Source: Siphonobacter sp. BAB-5405 (GTDB lineage Bacteria > Bacteroidota > Bacteroidia > Cytophagales > Spirosomataceae). Taken from it: a DNA stretch of 64,000 nt. Where the stretch lies: NCBI RefSeq assembly GCF_002872335.1, contig NZ_NJAG01000001.1, forward strand, positions 124,001 through 188,000. The letters run 5' to 3'. Of this stretch, positions 8,300 to 17,703 are shown in pieces. The translations under genes and the position numbers were made by a program. The first letter of the stretch is position 1. Each line of letters starts with the position of its first letter. The notes beneath the pieces were generated by a model. That model made no database searches. It was not told the DNA's origin and saw only the letters and a program-made list of their open reading frames with translations.

Positions 8300-9211
8300 T
8301 TACTTCCGCCTGAACGTGCGGGCAATGCGTTTAAAAGTGGCCAGGTTGGCTTCGGGTTGTTCGGTGGTCATCCCAACCAGAATAAAATACCCGCCCTCCT
8401 CCGGAAAAAGCATCGTTTGGTACACGAGCTCTGGTTTACCTGCTTGATTTTTGCCACTGGCTCGTATTTCATACCCATCCAACCCGTCGATCTGAACAGG
8501 CTGCACCTCTTTTACTTCGCTAGCCTCACCGCCGGGTAAATTTTTCAGCCGTTGAATGGCAAATGTTTTTCGGTCCGCTACGGGTTCCGTACTCATTGCC
8601 GTTCCAACCATTAGCATTGGTTTAACCGAAGGAAGTTTCCCATCCGTTGTAAAAATGAGACTTCCCACCATATACTTCGCTAATTTGAATTCACTGTGGC
8701 TTACGTCTATCGTAAAGGGAACGGCGGCCAGGGGGTCGTCGTTTTGATTGACGTTGTACGTAGTCGAGAGCAGAGCCTGCCGGATGTCTTTCTCAATGTT
8801 TTTATGAGCCTCCGGATAAATACCATTGACCAATATGGTCACCTCGGCATTACCAAAAATCAGCATCTGCTTTAGGTATGGGGTGGTACCTAAGGATTGA
8901 CTCACGGTGATGTAAGCAGCAGGTGCCTGATGAAACGTGATTTTCTTTTTTTCCAGTAAGGTCATTCCACGGGTTTGTAACGCTTCTGCTGTAAACCCAT
9001 CGATGAGGGTCTGAGCAGCGGTATTTAACTCTGTAACCATAATGGAAGCCTGTAGATCTGCCTTTTGAAAGCCACTGAAATTCGTAGCCACTTCAAATCC
9101 AGCGGGCGGAATCATACTGCATTTGGTCCCGGGAATGATTTTCCGTTCGGCGGTTTGTGCTAACGCACTAGGTACAAAAATGAAAAAGGCAATAATGAGC
9201 TGTAATTTCAT
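8300..9211 (-). CDS. Exported protein with two similar halves, function unknown
   Basis: A 303-residue protein with a signal peptide (MKLQLIIAFFIFVPSALAQ). The two halves have similar order: an N-half with ...GTKCSMIPPAGFE...ASIMVTEL...AAYITVSQS...ILVNGIYPEA, and a C-half with ...HSEFKLAKYM...LPSVKPMLMVG...DGYEIRASGK...YFILVGMTTE, each ending in a helix before a conserved T-F/Y element. This resembles duplicated PsbP/DcrB-like folds, but I do not recognise the family with confidence. The downstream convergent neighbour ends 20 bases away. Confidence 0.65.
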   Translation of the reverse strand: MKLQLIIAFFIFVPSALAQTAERKIIPGTKCSMIPPAGFEVATNFSGFQKADLQASIMVTELNTAAQTLIDGFTAEALQTRGMTLLEKKKITFHQAPAAYITVSQSLGTTPYLKQMLIFGNAEVTILVNGIYPEAHKNIEKDIRQALLSTTYNVNQNDDPLAAVPFTIDVSHSEFKLAKYMVGSLIFTTDGKLPSVKPMLMVGTAMSTEPVADRKTFAIQRLKNLPGGEASEVKEVQPVQIDGLDGYEIRASGKNQAGKPELVYQTMLFPEEGGYFILVGMTTEQPEANLATFKRIARTFRRK

Positions 9212-9271
9212 ACCAGATTTAATGTACTTTATTCCTTCCCAATGGATAAGACTTCCTGCGTAGCAAACGCA

Positions 9272-10366
9272 TTAATTATTAATAATTTGAATGGCCCATT
9301 CATTCTTATTCGGAATTTTTGCCGATTTCGTAATCACAAATAATCGGTTGCCTTTTGCGTTCACAAAAACGAATAAAGGTTCTACTCCTTTAACGATGGA
9401 ATACCCATAGTTATCAGTAGCGGCATACGTTTCTAAAGGTATTTTTTTAATATAATCCAGGTTAAGAGCATTGTGAATATAGACGAATGGTAAGCCCGGA
9501 TCATCCCAGTTCGTTCCTTTATTGATTATATACAAAGCATTAGCGGCCTGCGAATGATCCAAACCAATAATAGAACGATGCATATAATAATTGGTGAATA
9601 CGGTATCATGCGGTACGGTACCGTTATAAACCATATCCTGCGTTTTAACTTCGGAGGATTTTAAAACAGTTCTTCCTTTCACAAAGATTCGATTTCCGTC
9701 TTCCGAAAACCACAAATCTCCATCAATATTGTAGGTACCATGGTACGGCGAATCGTACATGTATTGAGCCGTTCCATACTGAATATCAAATTTTACGATA
9801 TCCGAAGGAGAAACACCATTATCCGCTACGTACAGGTATTTACCGGAAGGGTGAATTTTCGCTTTCGAACGTTCCCGAATTAACTGAAAGGGGTTCAAGG
9901 TTTCTACGCCCGTGGCTAATTCAATGCAATGAACTTTTACCGCCTGATCTCTTTTAGGAAAAGCGTAAACCCAGTTATTGGGACTCAACACAATGTCGAA
10001 TACTTCACAACTAACGTCATAGACTTTAGTTACTCGCATGCTGACTAAATCGATATACGAAATACGGGCATCGTGGCCGACTACCGCCGTTTTCCCATCT
10101 AAAGCGATCGCTACACTTAAGGGAGCAAAATCCAGATCAATCGTTTTTCTGGTGTTTTTACCCGTATTATAGACGTGCAGCTGATGCGGTTTGGAAGAAG
10201 CGTAAATAAGGAGATCGGTTTTCCTGGAGTATTCGGCATCAATGACTTCAGTTTCCAAAATAATTTTTCCATCACTAATAGAAATTTCATCGTCTTTATT
10301 TTTCCGACAACTCGTAAGTTCAACGCAACAGGTAAGCAGGAGAAAAAGGTATACAATTTTTTTCAT
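9272..10366 (-). CDS. Predicted lipoprotein with beta-propeller-like repeats
   Basis: Starts at MKKIVYLFLLLTCC, with a lipobox LTSC at about residues 17-20, so probably anchored in the outer or inner membrane. The rest is made of short beta repeats (PLSVAIALDGKTAVVGHDAR, FDIVLSPNNWVYAFP, AKIHPSGKYLYVADN, WFSEDGNRIFVKG) typical of YVTN/WD-like propellers. An in-frame ATG 13 codons earlier would put extra residues before the signal peptide and is unlikely. No functional prediction beyond binding or scaffolding is justified. Confidence 0.75.
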   Translation of the reverse strand: MKKIVYLFLLLTCCVELTSCRKNKDDEISISDGKIILETEVIDAEYSRKTDLLIYASSKPHQLHVYNTGKNTRKTIDLDFAPLSVAIALDGKTAVVGHDARISYIDLVSMRVTKVYDVSCEVFDIVLSPNNWVYAFPKRDQAVKVHCIELATGVETLNPFQLIRERSKAKIHPSGKYLYVADNGVSPSDIVKFDIQYGTAQYMYDSPYHGTYNIDGDLWFSEDGNRIFVKGRTVLKSSEVKTQDMVYNGTVPHDTVFTNYYMHRSIIGLDHSQAANALYIINKGTNWDDPGLPFVYIHNALNLDYIKKIPLETYAATDNYGYSIVKGVEPLFVFVNAKGNRLFVITKSAKIPNKNEWAIQIINN

Positions 10367-10434
10367 TGGACGTAAATGGATTAATACGAACAAAAGTAAT
10401 TGCATCCCTCTTTCACCTAAGCGTACATTCTTAT

Positions 10435-10830
10435 TTATTTTTCAAGTAAATTCTGAAACGAAACCTCTCCCATGCCGTCTTTTTCATACTTCGCCAGGGG
10501 CTGAAAAGTGTTATCAAAAGGCTTTTCGCCGGGTTGTAATTCCGCGGGTACGGCACTACCGGTTTTGAAGAAATAAACCGTTGTGGTACCGTATTTGGTA
10601 TGCGGCATAAAATCGCCGTATTGCTTCATTTCGCTCCACAACGTGTCGTCTACCGTTACGGCATACATGCGTTTGATCGGACCCGTGTTATTCTCATTCC
10701 GGTACAACGCGACTTCCTTGAAATTCCCCTTCAAATCCTGTACGCCGGGTTGCGAGGTGGCGTTATACACCATGTAAGCCATCAGGACAAGAATGGCTCC
10801 TATAAACAGATATTTTATTTGCTTACTCAT
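10435..10830 (-). CDS. Hypothetical membrane-anchored protein (131 aa)
   Basis: One N-terminal membrane helix (IKYLFIGAILVLMAYMVYNA, residues 5-24) and a soluble domain of about 105 residues. No cysteine, lipobox or known motif is visible. It contains YAVTVDDTLWSEMKQYGDFM and VYFFKTG, which read as a compact alpha/beta domain. It lies 23 bases downstream of rqcH on the same strand and may be cotranscribed with it. Confidence 0.7.
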   Translation of the reverse strand: MSKQIKYLFIGAILVLMAYMVYNATSQPGVQDLKGNFKEVALYRNENNTGPIKRMYAVTVDDTLWSEMKQYGDFMPHTKYGTTTVYFFKTGSAVPAELQPGEKPFDNTFQPLAKYEKDGMGEVSFQNLLEK

Positions 10831-10853
10831 CTGATTTTCAATTAGTCAATTCT

Positions 10854-12419
10854 TTACGCTTTCGGCTCCACCATCACCACTTCTTCTTTTTCGACAATCA
10901 CCTGGCCTTCCTGTAAATCGCGGGTTTTCCGGACGAATTTCTTCGGCGTTACGATCACCGGACACAGCGTATCATTGCGTCGTTTGGAGTAGTAAGCCGC
11001 CAGTTGAGCCGCCCGCTCAATCACCGGATTTGGAAAGCGTTTACCCGCCTGATGCCGGATGATGACGTGCGAACCCGTTACGTCACGGGCGTGCAGCCAG
11101 AGGTCTTCCTTACGGGTGTACCGCTGGGTCAGCAGGTCGTTGTTTTTCGCATTTTTACCCACGAAAATCTCGAAACCCTGGTATTCGTAGCGTTTAAAGA
11201 GCGTCGCCGCTGAGACATCGGGCTTTTCAATTTTATCAAGGCCACTCGTTTTCAGGTATTTCCGCAGCTCCTTCAGCGTTTCGATGGATTCCACTTTCGC
11301 AACCTGAGCGTCGTATTCGGCCATTTCCCGCTCCCGCACCTCCAGGGCTTCCATGAGGTGTTCGACTTCGATCTTCTCGTTTTTCGACTTTCGATAGTAC
11401 GATTCCGCGTTTTTCTGCGGCGACAAATCGGGCTTGAGTCGAATCGTTACGGGCTGGTCGCGGTAGAAATCATGTAGCTCTACGGACTCGGTCCGCTCGG
11501 GAATCTGGTGCAGATTCGCCATCAGGATGTGGCCGACTTCCTCGTGCTTGATGGCCTTTTCCATCTCGTCGAGCTTTTCGTACACCGAGTCTACGTACTG
11601 CTGCGTTTTCTGTTTCCGCTTCTGTAAAGCCCGGACAATCTGCCCCTTTTCCCGGTCAAATACATTGATTCGCGAGTAGGCGTAGTAAAAGCCATTGGCC
11701 GCCTCAATCGGATCGGTAAAGGATTTCTCGGCGTCGTCGGGCAGCAGCGTCAGTACGGGCTGGTACTCCACCGTTTTAATGTAATACGTCGGATTTTCCA
11801 AATAGCCGCGTACCTGTTCCACCAATGCCCATTTTTCGTCAATGGTTTTCGACCGGTACCCCTGCCGATCCAGCCAGGCGGTGACGTCTTTGCCAAACGT
11901 AGGAAAGAGCTTTCGCCAGTCGCCATTCGCCCGATCAAAGGCTTCGCGGCTCTGATCCAGCGGTCGATCCAGCGTGGTGATGTCCAGCTTTTCGTCCGTT
12001 ACGAGCTTGTTGTGAAAGAGATCCACGACCGCCGTTCCCTGCACCAGTACCAGGTTGGAACGGTTTCCAAAAAGCTTGAATACTAAATGAAAATCATCCG
12101 CGAAATCAATGGAAAACGCCCGCTCGTTCAGGTATTGCCGAACGCCCAGAATGGGTTTATCGAGTAACTCGGAGAATAAATCAACCGTATTTTTTCCCGC
12201 CCGTCGAAAGTCCTCGGGAAAGTTTAATGCCACAAAATCAGGCCGGATGGTGGCTCGTATGTAAAAATCCCGTCGCTTTCGCCACTGCTTCTCCGCCGGA
12301 CAAAACCCCAGCACCAATTCATCTTTTTCCTGCGAAAAACACTCCGCCAGAACCAGGCCTTCGAGCTGGGCTTCGATCTCCCGGGAGAGCTGACGAAGAA
12401 AGTAGTAATTGCTTTGCAT
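10854..12419 (-). CDS. rqcH: NFACT family protein, RqcH-like ribosome quality control factor
   Basis: Cytosolic protein of the Rqc2/RqcH/FbpA family, which binds stalled 50S subunits and recruits tRNA-Ala to add C-terminal alanine tails. Order: NFACT-N domain (first ~200 residues, YFLRQLSREIEAQLEG at the start), a long coiled coil (about 260-400), and the NFACT-R domain near the C-terminus with LWLHARDVTGSHVIIRHQ and YYSKRRNDTLCPVIVTPKKF. Length of 521 aa is usual. The frame is open back to 12467, but ATG at 12419 (MQSNYYFLRQL) matches the family N-terminus. The divergent ABC ATPase gene starts 77 bases away, so the two share a short promoter region. Confidence 0.9.
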   Translation of the reverse strand: MQSNYYFLRQLSREIEAQLEGLVLAECFSQEKDELVLGFCPAEKQWRKRRDFYIRATIRPDFVALNFPEDFRRAGKNTVDLFSELLDKPILGVRQYLNERAFSIDFADDFHLVFKLFGNRSNLVLVQGTAVVDLFHNKLVTDEKLDITTLDRPLDQSREAFDRANGDWRKLFPTFGKDVTAWLDRQGYRSKTIDEKWALVEQVRGYLENPTYYIKTVEYQPVLTLLPDDAEKSFTDPIEAANGFYYAYSRINVFDREKGQIVRALQKRKQKTQQYVDSVYEKLDEMEKAIKHEEVGHILMANLHQIPERTESVELHDFYRDQPVTIRLKPDLSPQKNAESYYRKSKNEKIEVEHLMEALEVREREMAEYDAQVAKVESIETLKELRKYLKTSGLDKIEKPDVSAATLFKRYEYQGFEIFVGKNAKNNDLLTQRYTRKEDLWLHARDVTGSHVIIRHQAGKRFPNPVIERAAQLAAYYSKRRNDTLCPVIVTPKKFVRKTRDLQEGQVIVEKEEVVMVEPKA

Positions 12420-12496
12420 ACCCCAAAAGTACGAACGGCCCGCCCGGAATACTGAAAGGTTTGGCAAGGGATTCGCAAAAGCTTTCTTTTGCAGGT

Positions 12497-13132
12497 ATGC
12501 TACAGGTCAAAAATTATCGGAAAGCGTACCACGGAAGGACGATTCTGCAAGTACCCGACTGGCAGTTATCGCCGGGTATCCACTGGATTCGGGGTTCGAA
12601 CGGCTCCGGGAAAAGTACGTTTTTCCGGTCCATTGCGGGTATGCTTCCCTGCGAGGGAGAAATCTGGCTGAACAATCAGTATGAAGTCAGTCTGCATGCG
12701 GTTCCCTATCGCCTTCGGGTAAATTACGCCGAAGCGGAGCCGCTGTACCCGGAATATCTTTCGGCCTTTGATCTGATTTCTTTCGTGGGAAAGGCCAAGC
12801 AGTCGCCCGCCGGGCAGGTGGATTCGTTGATTGACACGCTGGAAATCCGGGAGTTCTGGAAACAGCCCGTTGGTACTTATTCCTCGGGTATGCTCAAGAA
12901 AACGTCGCTGGTGCTGGGCTTTTTGGGGCAACCCGAACTCATCATGCTGGATGAACCCCTCATTACCATCGACGACCGGGCCGTAGCCAACGTCTGTAGC
13001 CTCATTGCGACGTACCACCAGCGGGGCGTGAGTTTTCTACTGTCTTCGCACCAGGATTTTCGCCTGACTGCATTAGCCCTGGATTCTTCGTATCTGATCC
13101 AGAACCATACGCTGGTGGAAACGCCTGCCTAA
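12497..13132 (+). CDS. ABC transporter ATP-binding protein
   Basis: A 211-residue ATPase. Walker A is RGSNGSGKST (about residues 32-41), the signature is YSSGMLKKTSLV, Walker B is ELIMLDEPLI, and the H-loop is LLSSHQ. At about 211 residues it is a single compact domain. The ATG at 12497 (MLQVKNYRKAYHG) is chosen; the open frame back to 12227 overlaps rqcH on the other strand and is not ABC-like. The following gene encodes a polytopic membrane protein 18 bases on, likely the permease half. The substrate cannot be read from the sequence. Confidence 0.9.
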   Translation: MLQVKNYRKAYHGRTILQVPDWQLSPGIHWIRGSNGSGKSTFFRSIAGMLPCEGEIWLNNQYEVSLHAVPYRLRVNYAEAEPLYPEYLSAFDLISFVGKAKQSPAGQVDSLIDTLEIREFWKQPVGTYSSGMLKKTSLVLGFLGQPELIMLDEPLITIDDRAVANVCSLIATYHQRGVSFLLSSHQDFRLTALALDSSYLIQNHTLVETPA

Positions 13133-13150
13133 TCTTACTCGCCAACGCCC

Positions 13151-14236
13151 TTGAACGCTGTCTTTTTTCGTACGCTGGTTACCGAATTTTACCGACAAAA
13201 TTCGGGCTTCTTCCTACTGATCTTACTGATCAGTTTCGGTATCATCCGCAGCGACGATCATGTAGCCCTGTTTCGGTACGCGATGGCGTCGCCTTCTACG
13301 CTGGTGTATTACGTTATCCCCTGGATGCTGTACGGATTAAAAACGCTGAGTTTTGTTCGCAGTCAGTTTCGGCATCCGGCGTATGGATTTTTGGACCTTT
13401 GGCGGCTGATTCCATTTGGCACGCGTCTGAGCGGCTGGGTTACCATGCAGGCTGGACTGTTACTGCCCGTTTTTCTGTACGCGGGCTGGATGGGTGTGTA
13501 CGCTTTTCCAGCCCGCCAGTGGTCAGCTTTAGTTCTTATAGGTCTGGTTCTGCTGGGGCTCGTCGTACTGCCAATTCCGCTACTGGAACGAATGCTGCAC
13601 CAGACGAGTCGGGAAGTTCGCGTGCGTACGTTCATCCGGCACTGGCCCTTACCTTATCCGCTGTACTTCATTCAGCATTTGTTCCGGCGGCAACCGCTGT
13701 TGTTGCTCCTAACCAAAATCTTCTCCGGGTTGCTGATCATGGGGGTTTGTCTGCTGTACCCCACCGACGACTACGACGAACGGCTGTTGACCATCGGTAT
13801 GCTCATCGGTGGACTGACGCAGCTGGGACTGGCTCAGGAACAGTACGTTTTCGAACACGAGTATCTGCTTTTCCTACGAAATCTGCCCCTTTCGTTCGGC
13901 AAACGGATAGGCTATCTGTTCGTCCAGGGTTTGCTTCTGTTTATTCCGGAAACCCTGCTCCTGTTCCGCTACCTACCTGCAACGGTATCGTGGCTGTACG
14001 CCGGGAAGGCCCTTTTCTTCGGGATGGGTCTGTGGCTGGCGGGTTTACACCGCTTGTATCAGAATGATAAAAGCCTGGAGAACCTCGGATCGTATGGATT
14101 GTGGGGCTTTCCAGTCGGTCTGCTGCTGATCATGTTTCAGGTAGATACGGCTCTACTGGGACTGCTGCTGTGGGCGTACGCGGGCTGGGTAAATACCTAC
14201 CACTACTACCGCTCGGAATTTCATTTGCCGCAGTAG
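13151..14236 (+). CDS. Polytopic membrane protein, probable ABC permease partner
   Basis: A 361-residue protein with roughly nine to ten hydrophobic segments and no recognisable motif. The frame starts with TTG (MNAVFFRTLVTEFYRQNS) 18 bases after the ATPase stop, and no better ATG is seen at the N-terminus. Arginine-rich loops such as FRRQPLLLLLTKI lie between helices. Position and topology suggest it is the membrane half of an ATP-driven transporter with the preceding gene. This is inference from context; I do not recognise the family. Confidence 0.7.
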   Translation: MNAVFFRTLVTEFYRQNSGFFLLILLISFGIIRSDDHVALFRYAMASPSTLVYYVIPWMLYGLKTLSFVRSQFRHPAYGFLDLWRLIPFGTRLSGWVTMQAGLLLPVFLYAGWMGVYAFPARQWSALVLIGLVLLGLVVLPIPLLERMLHQTSREVRVRTFIRHWPLPYPLYFIQHLFRRQPLLLLLTKIFSGLLIMGVCLLYPTDDYDERLLTIGMLIGGLTQLGLAQEQYVFEHEYLLFLRNLPLSFGKRIGYLFVQGLLLFIPETLLLFRYLPATVSWLYAGKALFFGMGLWLAGLHRLYQNDKSLENLGSYGLWGFPVGLLLIMFQVDTALLGLLLWAYAGWVNTYHYYRSEFHLPQ

Positions 14237-14295
14237 TTGCTTTCCTTTTGACTATTGAATCGTAACTTGGGGTTTGTAAGCTCTTCCCAGTTTCT

Positions 14296-15399
14296 ATGAA
14301 AAAAGTAATTCTACTGCTCCTGATGAGTACTTCCCTCCTGCATGCCCAAACCCGCTTTCGCGAGCATACGCAGCAAACCATCGGCATTCTGAAAACGGGT
14401 ACGCACAACGCCATTACCGATGTCGCCGGATTGAAAGTAGGACACGTTACGCTGATTGAAGGTCAGCAGATCCGAACGGGCGTAACGGCCATTATTCCTA
14501 CGGAAGGGAATCTGTTTCAGCAAAAAATCCCGGCGGCCGTCTTTGTGGCGAATGGGTTCGGGAAAATGGCGGGAATCAGTCAGATCAATGAATTAGGCAA
14601 TCTCGAAACGCCCGTCGTACTGACCAATACGCTTTCGGTAGCGGCGGGGATGCAGGGACTTGTTTCGTATACGCTGGCCCAGCCGGGCAATGCCTCCGTT
14701 CGTTCGGTCAATGCTATCGTAGGTGAAACCAATGACAGTTTCCTCAACGACATTACGGGCTTTCACGTCAAACCCGAACACGTTACCGAGGCCCTTCAGA
14801 AAGCCCAAAGGGGTCCGGTTGCCGAAGGAAACGTCGGAGCCGGAACGGGTACCATCTGCTTTGGCTGGAAGGGCGGGATTGGCACCAGTTCACGGGTACT
14901 GCCCAAAAAATCTGGTGCGTATACGGTGGGCGTGCTCGTACAAACCAACTTCGGGGGCGTGCTCGAAATCAAAGGAAAACCCATTGGAAAATCACTGGGC
15001 AAGTACTTTCTAAGTGATCAGTTGAATGATCCGGCAGATGGTTCCTGTATGATCATCGTAGCGACGGATGCTCCGCTCACCCACCGCAACCTCGAACGGC
15101 TGGCGAAACGGGCCTGGTCGGCTCTGGCAAAAGTGGGCGGTATTGCGTCAAACGGCTCGGGTGAATACGTACTGGCTTTTTCTACCAGTGAAAAGGTACG
15201 TATTCCGCACAACAGCAAAAAATTGACACAAACCGTTGAGGAAGTGGATAATGAAGCGATGTCACCCCTGTTTCTGGCTGCCATCGAAGCGACGGAAGAA
15301 GCCATCCTGAATTCCCTGTGGGCGGCTCGTACGATGCAGGGGAAGAATGGTACGGTTAACGAATTACCGAGGGATCAGGTGAGGACTTTGCTGAAGTGA
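14296..15399 (+). CDS. P1 family peptidase (DmpA/S58-like aminopeptidase)
   Basis: Exported self-processing N-terminal nucleophile hydrolase of the DmpA/P1 group, which cleaves N-terminal residues from small peptides. Signal peptide MKKVILLLLMSTSLLHAQ. Early conserved block NAITDVAGLKVGHVTL, then GNVGAGTGTICFGWKGGIGT, then the probable autocleavage site in GIASNGSGEYVLAFST, where the serine after Gly would be the nucleophile. Length 367 aa is normal. A strong hairpin (15493-15515) follows about 95 bases downstream. Confidence 0.88.
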   Translation: MKKVILLLLMSTSLLHAQTRFREHTQQTIGILKTGTHNAITDVAGLKVGHVTLIEGQQIRTGVTAIIPTEGNLFQQKIPAAVFVANGFGKMAGISQINELGNLETPVVLTNTLSVAAGMQGLVSYTLAQPGNASVRSVNAIVGETNDSFLNDITGFHVKPEHVTEALQKAQRGPVAEGNVGAGTGTICFGWKGGIGTSSRVLPKKSGAYTVGVLVQTNFGGVLEIKGKPIGKSLGKYFLSDQLNDPADGSCMIIVATDAPLTHRNLERLAKRAWSALAKVGGIASNGSGEYVLAFSTSEKVRIPHNSKKLTQTVEEVDNEAMSPLFLAAIEATEEAILNSLWAARTMQGKNGTVNELPRDQVRTLLK

Positions 15400-15467
15400 G
15401 GATGGGGTTTGAAGTCTGATCGTATATAAAGTTTCAGGTTTGATTGTGTTTGAGGACACTACCAATC

Positions 15468-15515
15468 AACCCTGAAAGGGTTCAATATAAATAGCCAGGG
15501 GTAAAACCCCTGGCT
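15468..15515 (+). repeat. Two-hairpin intergenic repeat, copy 1
   Basis: First hairpin AACCCT-GAA-AGGGTT at 15468-15482, then TAGCC spacing, then AGCCAGGGG-TAAAA-CCCCTGGCT at 15493-15515. The same layout recurs at 54773-54818 and, reversed, at 63155-63200, with substitutions that keep both stems paired. It lies between the convergent P1 peptidase and pyruvate oxidase genes, so it could also end transcription, but no T-run follows. Confidence 0.8.
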
Positions 15516-15557
15516 TCACCGCCTTGTCAGGACGTTTGGTATTCATTTATAACTGCC

Positions 15558-17282
15558 CTACTTCAAAAAGTTAGTCTTAATAGTTTCTACCACATCACTC
15601 AGATCGCCTCGCAGGGTTTCTTTCATCATGTACATGCTAAAACCCCAGGCCTGCTGAAACTTGATTTTCGGCGGCATGGACAATTCCGTCGGATTCACCA
15701 CCACATCCAGCACTACGGGTCCAGAATGACGCAGAGCTTCATCAATGGCTTCCGGTACATCTTCCGGATTTTCCACCCGAATGCCCCGAATCCCCATGGC
15801 TTCGGCCATACGGGCAAAGTTGGGATTTTTCATATCCGTACCGAAGGGCGGTATCCCCGCTACCTTCATTTCCATCGCCACAAAACCGAGGGAATAATTG
15901 TTGTAAATGACCAATTTAACGGGAAGATTGTACTGATAAATGGTGAGCAGATCGCCCATCAGCATTGAGAACCCACCGTCGCCCGCCAGTGCAATCACCT
16001 GTCGATCCGGGAATGCAAACTGGGCACCAATGGCCTGCGGCATGGCACTCGCCATCGATCCGTGCGTAAAGGAGCCAATCAGTCGCCGTTGCCGGGTCAT
16101 CTTCAGATAACGAGCTGCCCAGACCGTCGGGGTTCCGACATCGCAGGTAAAAATGGCGTCCGGACTAGCCTGTTCACTTAAAACGGACGTGAGGTATTCC
16201 GGATGAATGACCCCATCGTTTTCGTCACCTTTGGCGTGTGAATCCAGCTCTTTGCGGGCTTCCTGATACGCCTCCAGCGAATCGTCGAGGTGACTACGAT
16301 CCGTTTTCGGTAATAACATGGGCAAGAGGGCCTGAATCGTTGGTCCAACACTACCCACTACGCCCAGATCCAGCCGCGTACGGCGACCCAAATGTTCCGG
16401 TCGAATATCAATCTGTATAATTTTTGCCTGTTCCGGGTACCAGTCTTTGTACGGGAAATCGGTCCCTAACATTACCAGTACTTCCGCCCGACTGATGGCT
16501 TTCGCTCCGGAAGAGAAACCAATCAGGCCCGTCAGCCCTACTTCATAGGGATTTTCGTACTCCAGATATTCTTTGCCCCGTAAAGCGTACACCAGCGGAG
16601 CTTTCAACTGCTCGCACAATTGCAGGACTTCCGCGTGGGCTCCGGCACAGCCGCTACCGCCCAGAATCGTAATTCGGTCGGCCTCGTTCAGGAGCCGGGC
16701 CATCTGCTGCAATTCTTCGTCAGAGGGTCGGATGACGGGTTTCGGCAAAAAGAGGGGATGAATCAGGTTCGTTTCCTCAACGGTTTCTGACGAAACATCG
16801 CCCGATAGCGTAATCACCGCTACGCCCTGTTTTCCGATCGCATTCTGCATCGCAATCTGGAATACCCGGGGCATTTGCTTGGCCGAGGAAATCGTTTCGC
16901 AGTAGTGACTACACTGCTGAAACAGGTACTCGGGCTTGGTTTCCTGGAAATAACCCGTACCAATTTCCATACTCGGAATCTGAGCGGCAATGGCCAGAAC
17001 GGGTGCCATACTCCGCTGGCAATCGTATAAACCGTTGATCAGGTGAAGGTTTCCCGGTCCGCAGCTGCCCGCACACACCGCCAGCTGGCCCGTTGCCTGA
17101 GCTTCGGCCCCGGCCGCAAAGGCAGCCGCTTCTTCGTGCCGGTAATGAATCCATTCGATTTCTCCGGAACGGCGAATTTCGTCGACCAGTCCATTCAGCG
17201 AATCGCCTACAATGCCGTGAATGCGGCGAACTCCGGCCTGTACCAGCATTTCGACCATTACGGCCGCAATTGTCTTAGCCAT
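15558..17282 (-). CDS. poxB: Pyruvate oxidase/pyruvate dehydrogenase (quinone), ThDP-dependent
   Basis: Peripheral membrane flavoenzyme that oxidises pyruvate to acetate and CO2, passing electrons to quinone. N-terminal ThDP-PP block with GDSLNGLVDEIRRSG, then YRHEEAAAFAAGAEAQATGQ and CAGSCGPGNLHLINGLYDCQ, as in E. coli PoxB. C-terminal ThDP block contains GDGGFSMLMGDLLTIYQYN with the metal-binding NN downstream (IYNNYSLGF). 574 aa matches PoxB. ATG at 17282 (MAKTIAAVMVEML) is preferred over the upstream ATG of the open frame. Acetolactate synthase is less likely because the N-terminal segments match PoxB closely. Confidence 0.92.
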   Translation of the reverse strand: MAKTIAAVMVEMLVQAGVRRIHGIVGDSLNGLVDEIRRSGEIEWIHYRHEEAAAFAAGAEAQATGQLAVCAGSCGPGNLHLINGLYDCQRSMAPVLAIAAQIPSMEIGTGYFQETKPEYLFQQCSHYCETISSAKQMPRVFQIAMQNAIGKQGVAVITLSGDVSSETVEETNLIHPLFLPKPVIRPSDEELQQMARLLNEADRITILGGSGCAGAHAEVLQLCEQLKAPLVYALRGKEYLEYENPYEVGLTGLIGFSSGAKAISRAEVLVMLGTDFPYKDWYPEQAKIIQIDIRPEHLGRRTRLDLGVVGSVGPTIQALLPMLLPKTDRSHLDDSLEAYQEARKELDSHAKGDENDGVIHPEYLTSVLSEQASPDAIFTCDVGTPTVWAARYLKMTRQRRLIGSFTHGSMASAMPQAIGAQFAFPDRQVIALAGDGGFSMLMGDLLTIYQYNLPVKLVIYNNYSLGFVAMEMKVAGIPPFGTDMKNPNFARMAEAMGIRGIRVENPEDVPEAIDEALRHSGPVVLDVVVNPTELSMPPKIKFQQAWGFSMYMMKETLRGDLSDVVETIKTNFLK

Positions 17283-17421
17283 ATCTGTAGATAGGTTTTG
17301 TATGCAAACATGCTTAGGACACAAAAGCCTTGCCAGATAGGGATAATTGCGAAGCCGTTAATGATCTTTTAATACCCGAATGGGTTCAGATGGAAGCAGT
17401 ACTTTCTGAAGCAAGCGGTAC

Positions 17422-17468
17422 GTTAGGCACAGCCTAACAAGTAGGCCGTCCGTAGCGGATGCTACGGA
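17422..17468 (+). repeat. Single REP unit
   Basis: First palindrome GTTAGGC-ACA-GCCTAAC at 17422-17438 and second TCCGTAGC-GGAT-GCTACGGA at 17449-17468, followed by CAAC. Same order and spacing as the left half of the REP pair at 4896. It lies in the 420-base gap upstream of poxB; the remainder of the gap holds AT-rich sequence and the terminator below. Confidence 0.88.
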
Positions 17469-17637
17469 CAACTAGCAGCTTGGGAAGAGGCTTGAAAGGG
17501 TAAACTAATTTATAAAAGCAACGGATAGGCAATTGCTTTAAATTTTTTAAACTTCAAACTACTCCACTCCCGTACAAACGACAGATAGTTAAGCCTTGAA
17601 CTTTTCAAACTTCATACCAATTGAAACTTCACACCCC

Positions 17638-17678
17638 AAAAAAGAGCCCAGACGTACGAACACGTCCGGGCCTGTTTT
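17638..17678. terminator. Bidirectional terminator downstream of the TonB receptor gene
   Basis: Stem GCCCAGACGT (17646-17655) with ACGTCCGGGC (17662-17671), nine of ten pairs, flanked by an A-run on the left and a T-run on the right. On the minus strand it follows the receptor stop codon at 17704 and ends in six T. Confidence 0.8.
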
Positions 17679-17703
17679 TCAAATCTCAAACCATAATCAA
17701 ACC

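Noticed and set aside
12227-12496. N-terminal extension of the ABC ATPase
   Set aside because: It overlaps rqcH on the other strand and has no ABC-domain features; ATG at 12497 gives a normal ATPase.
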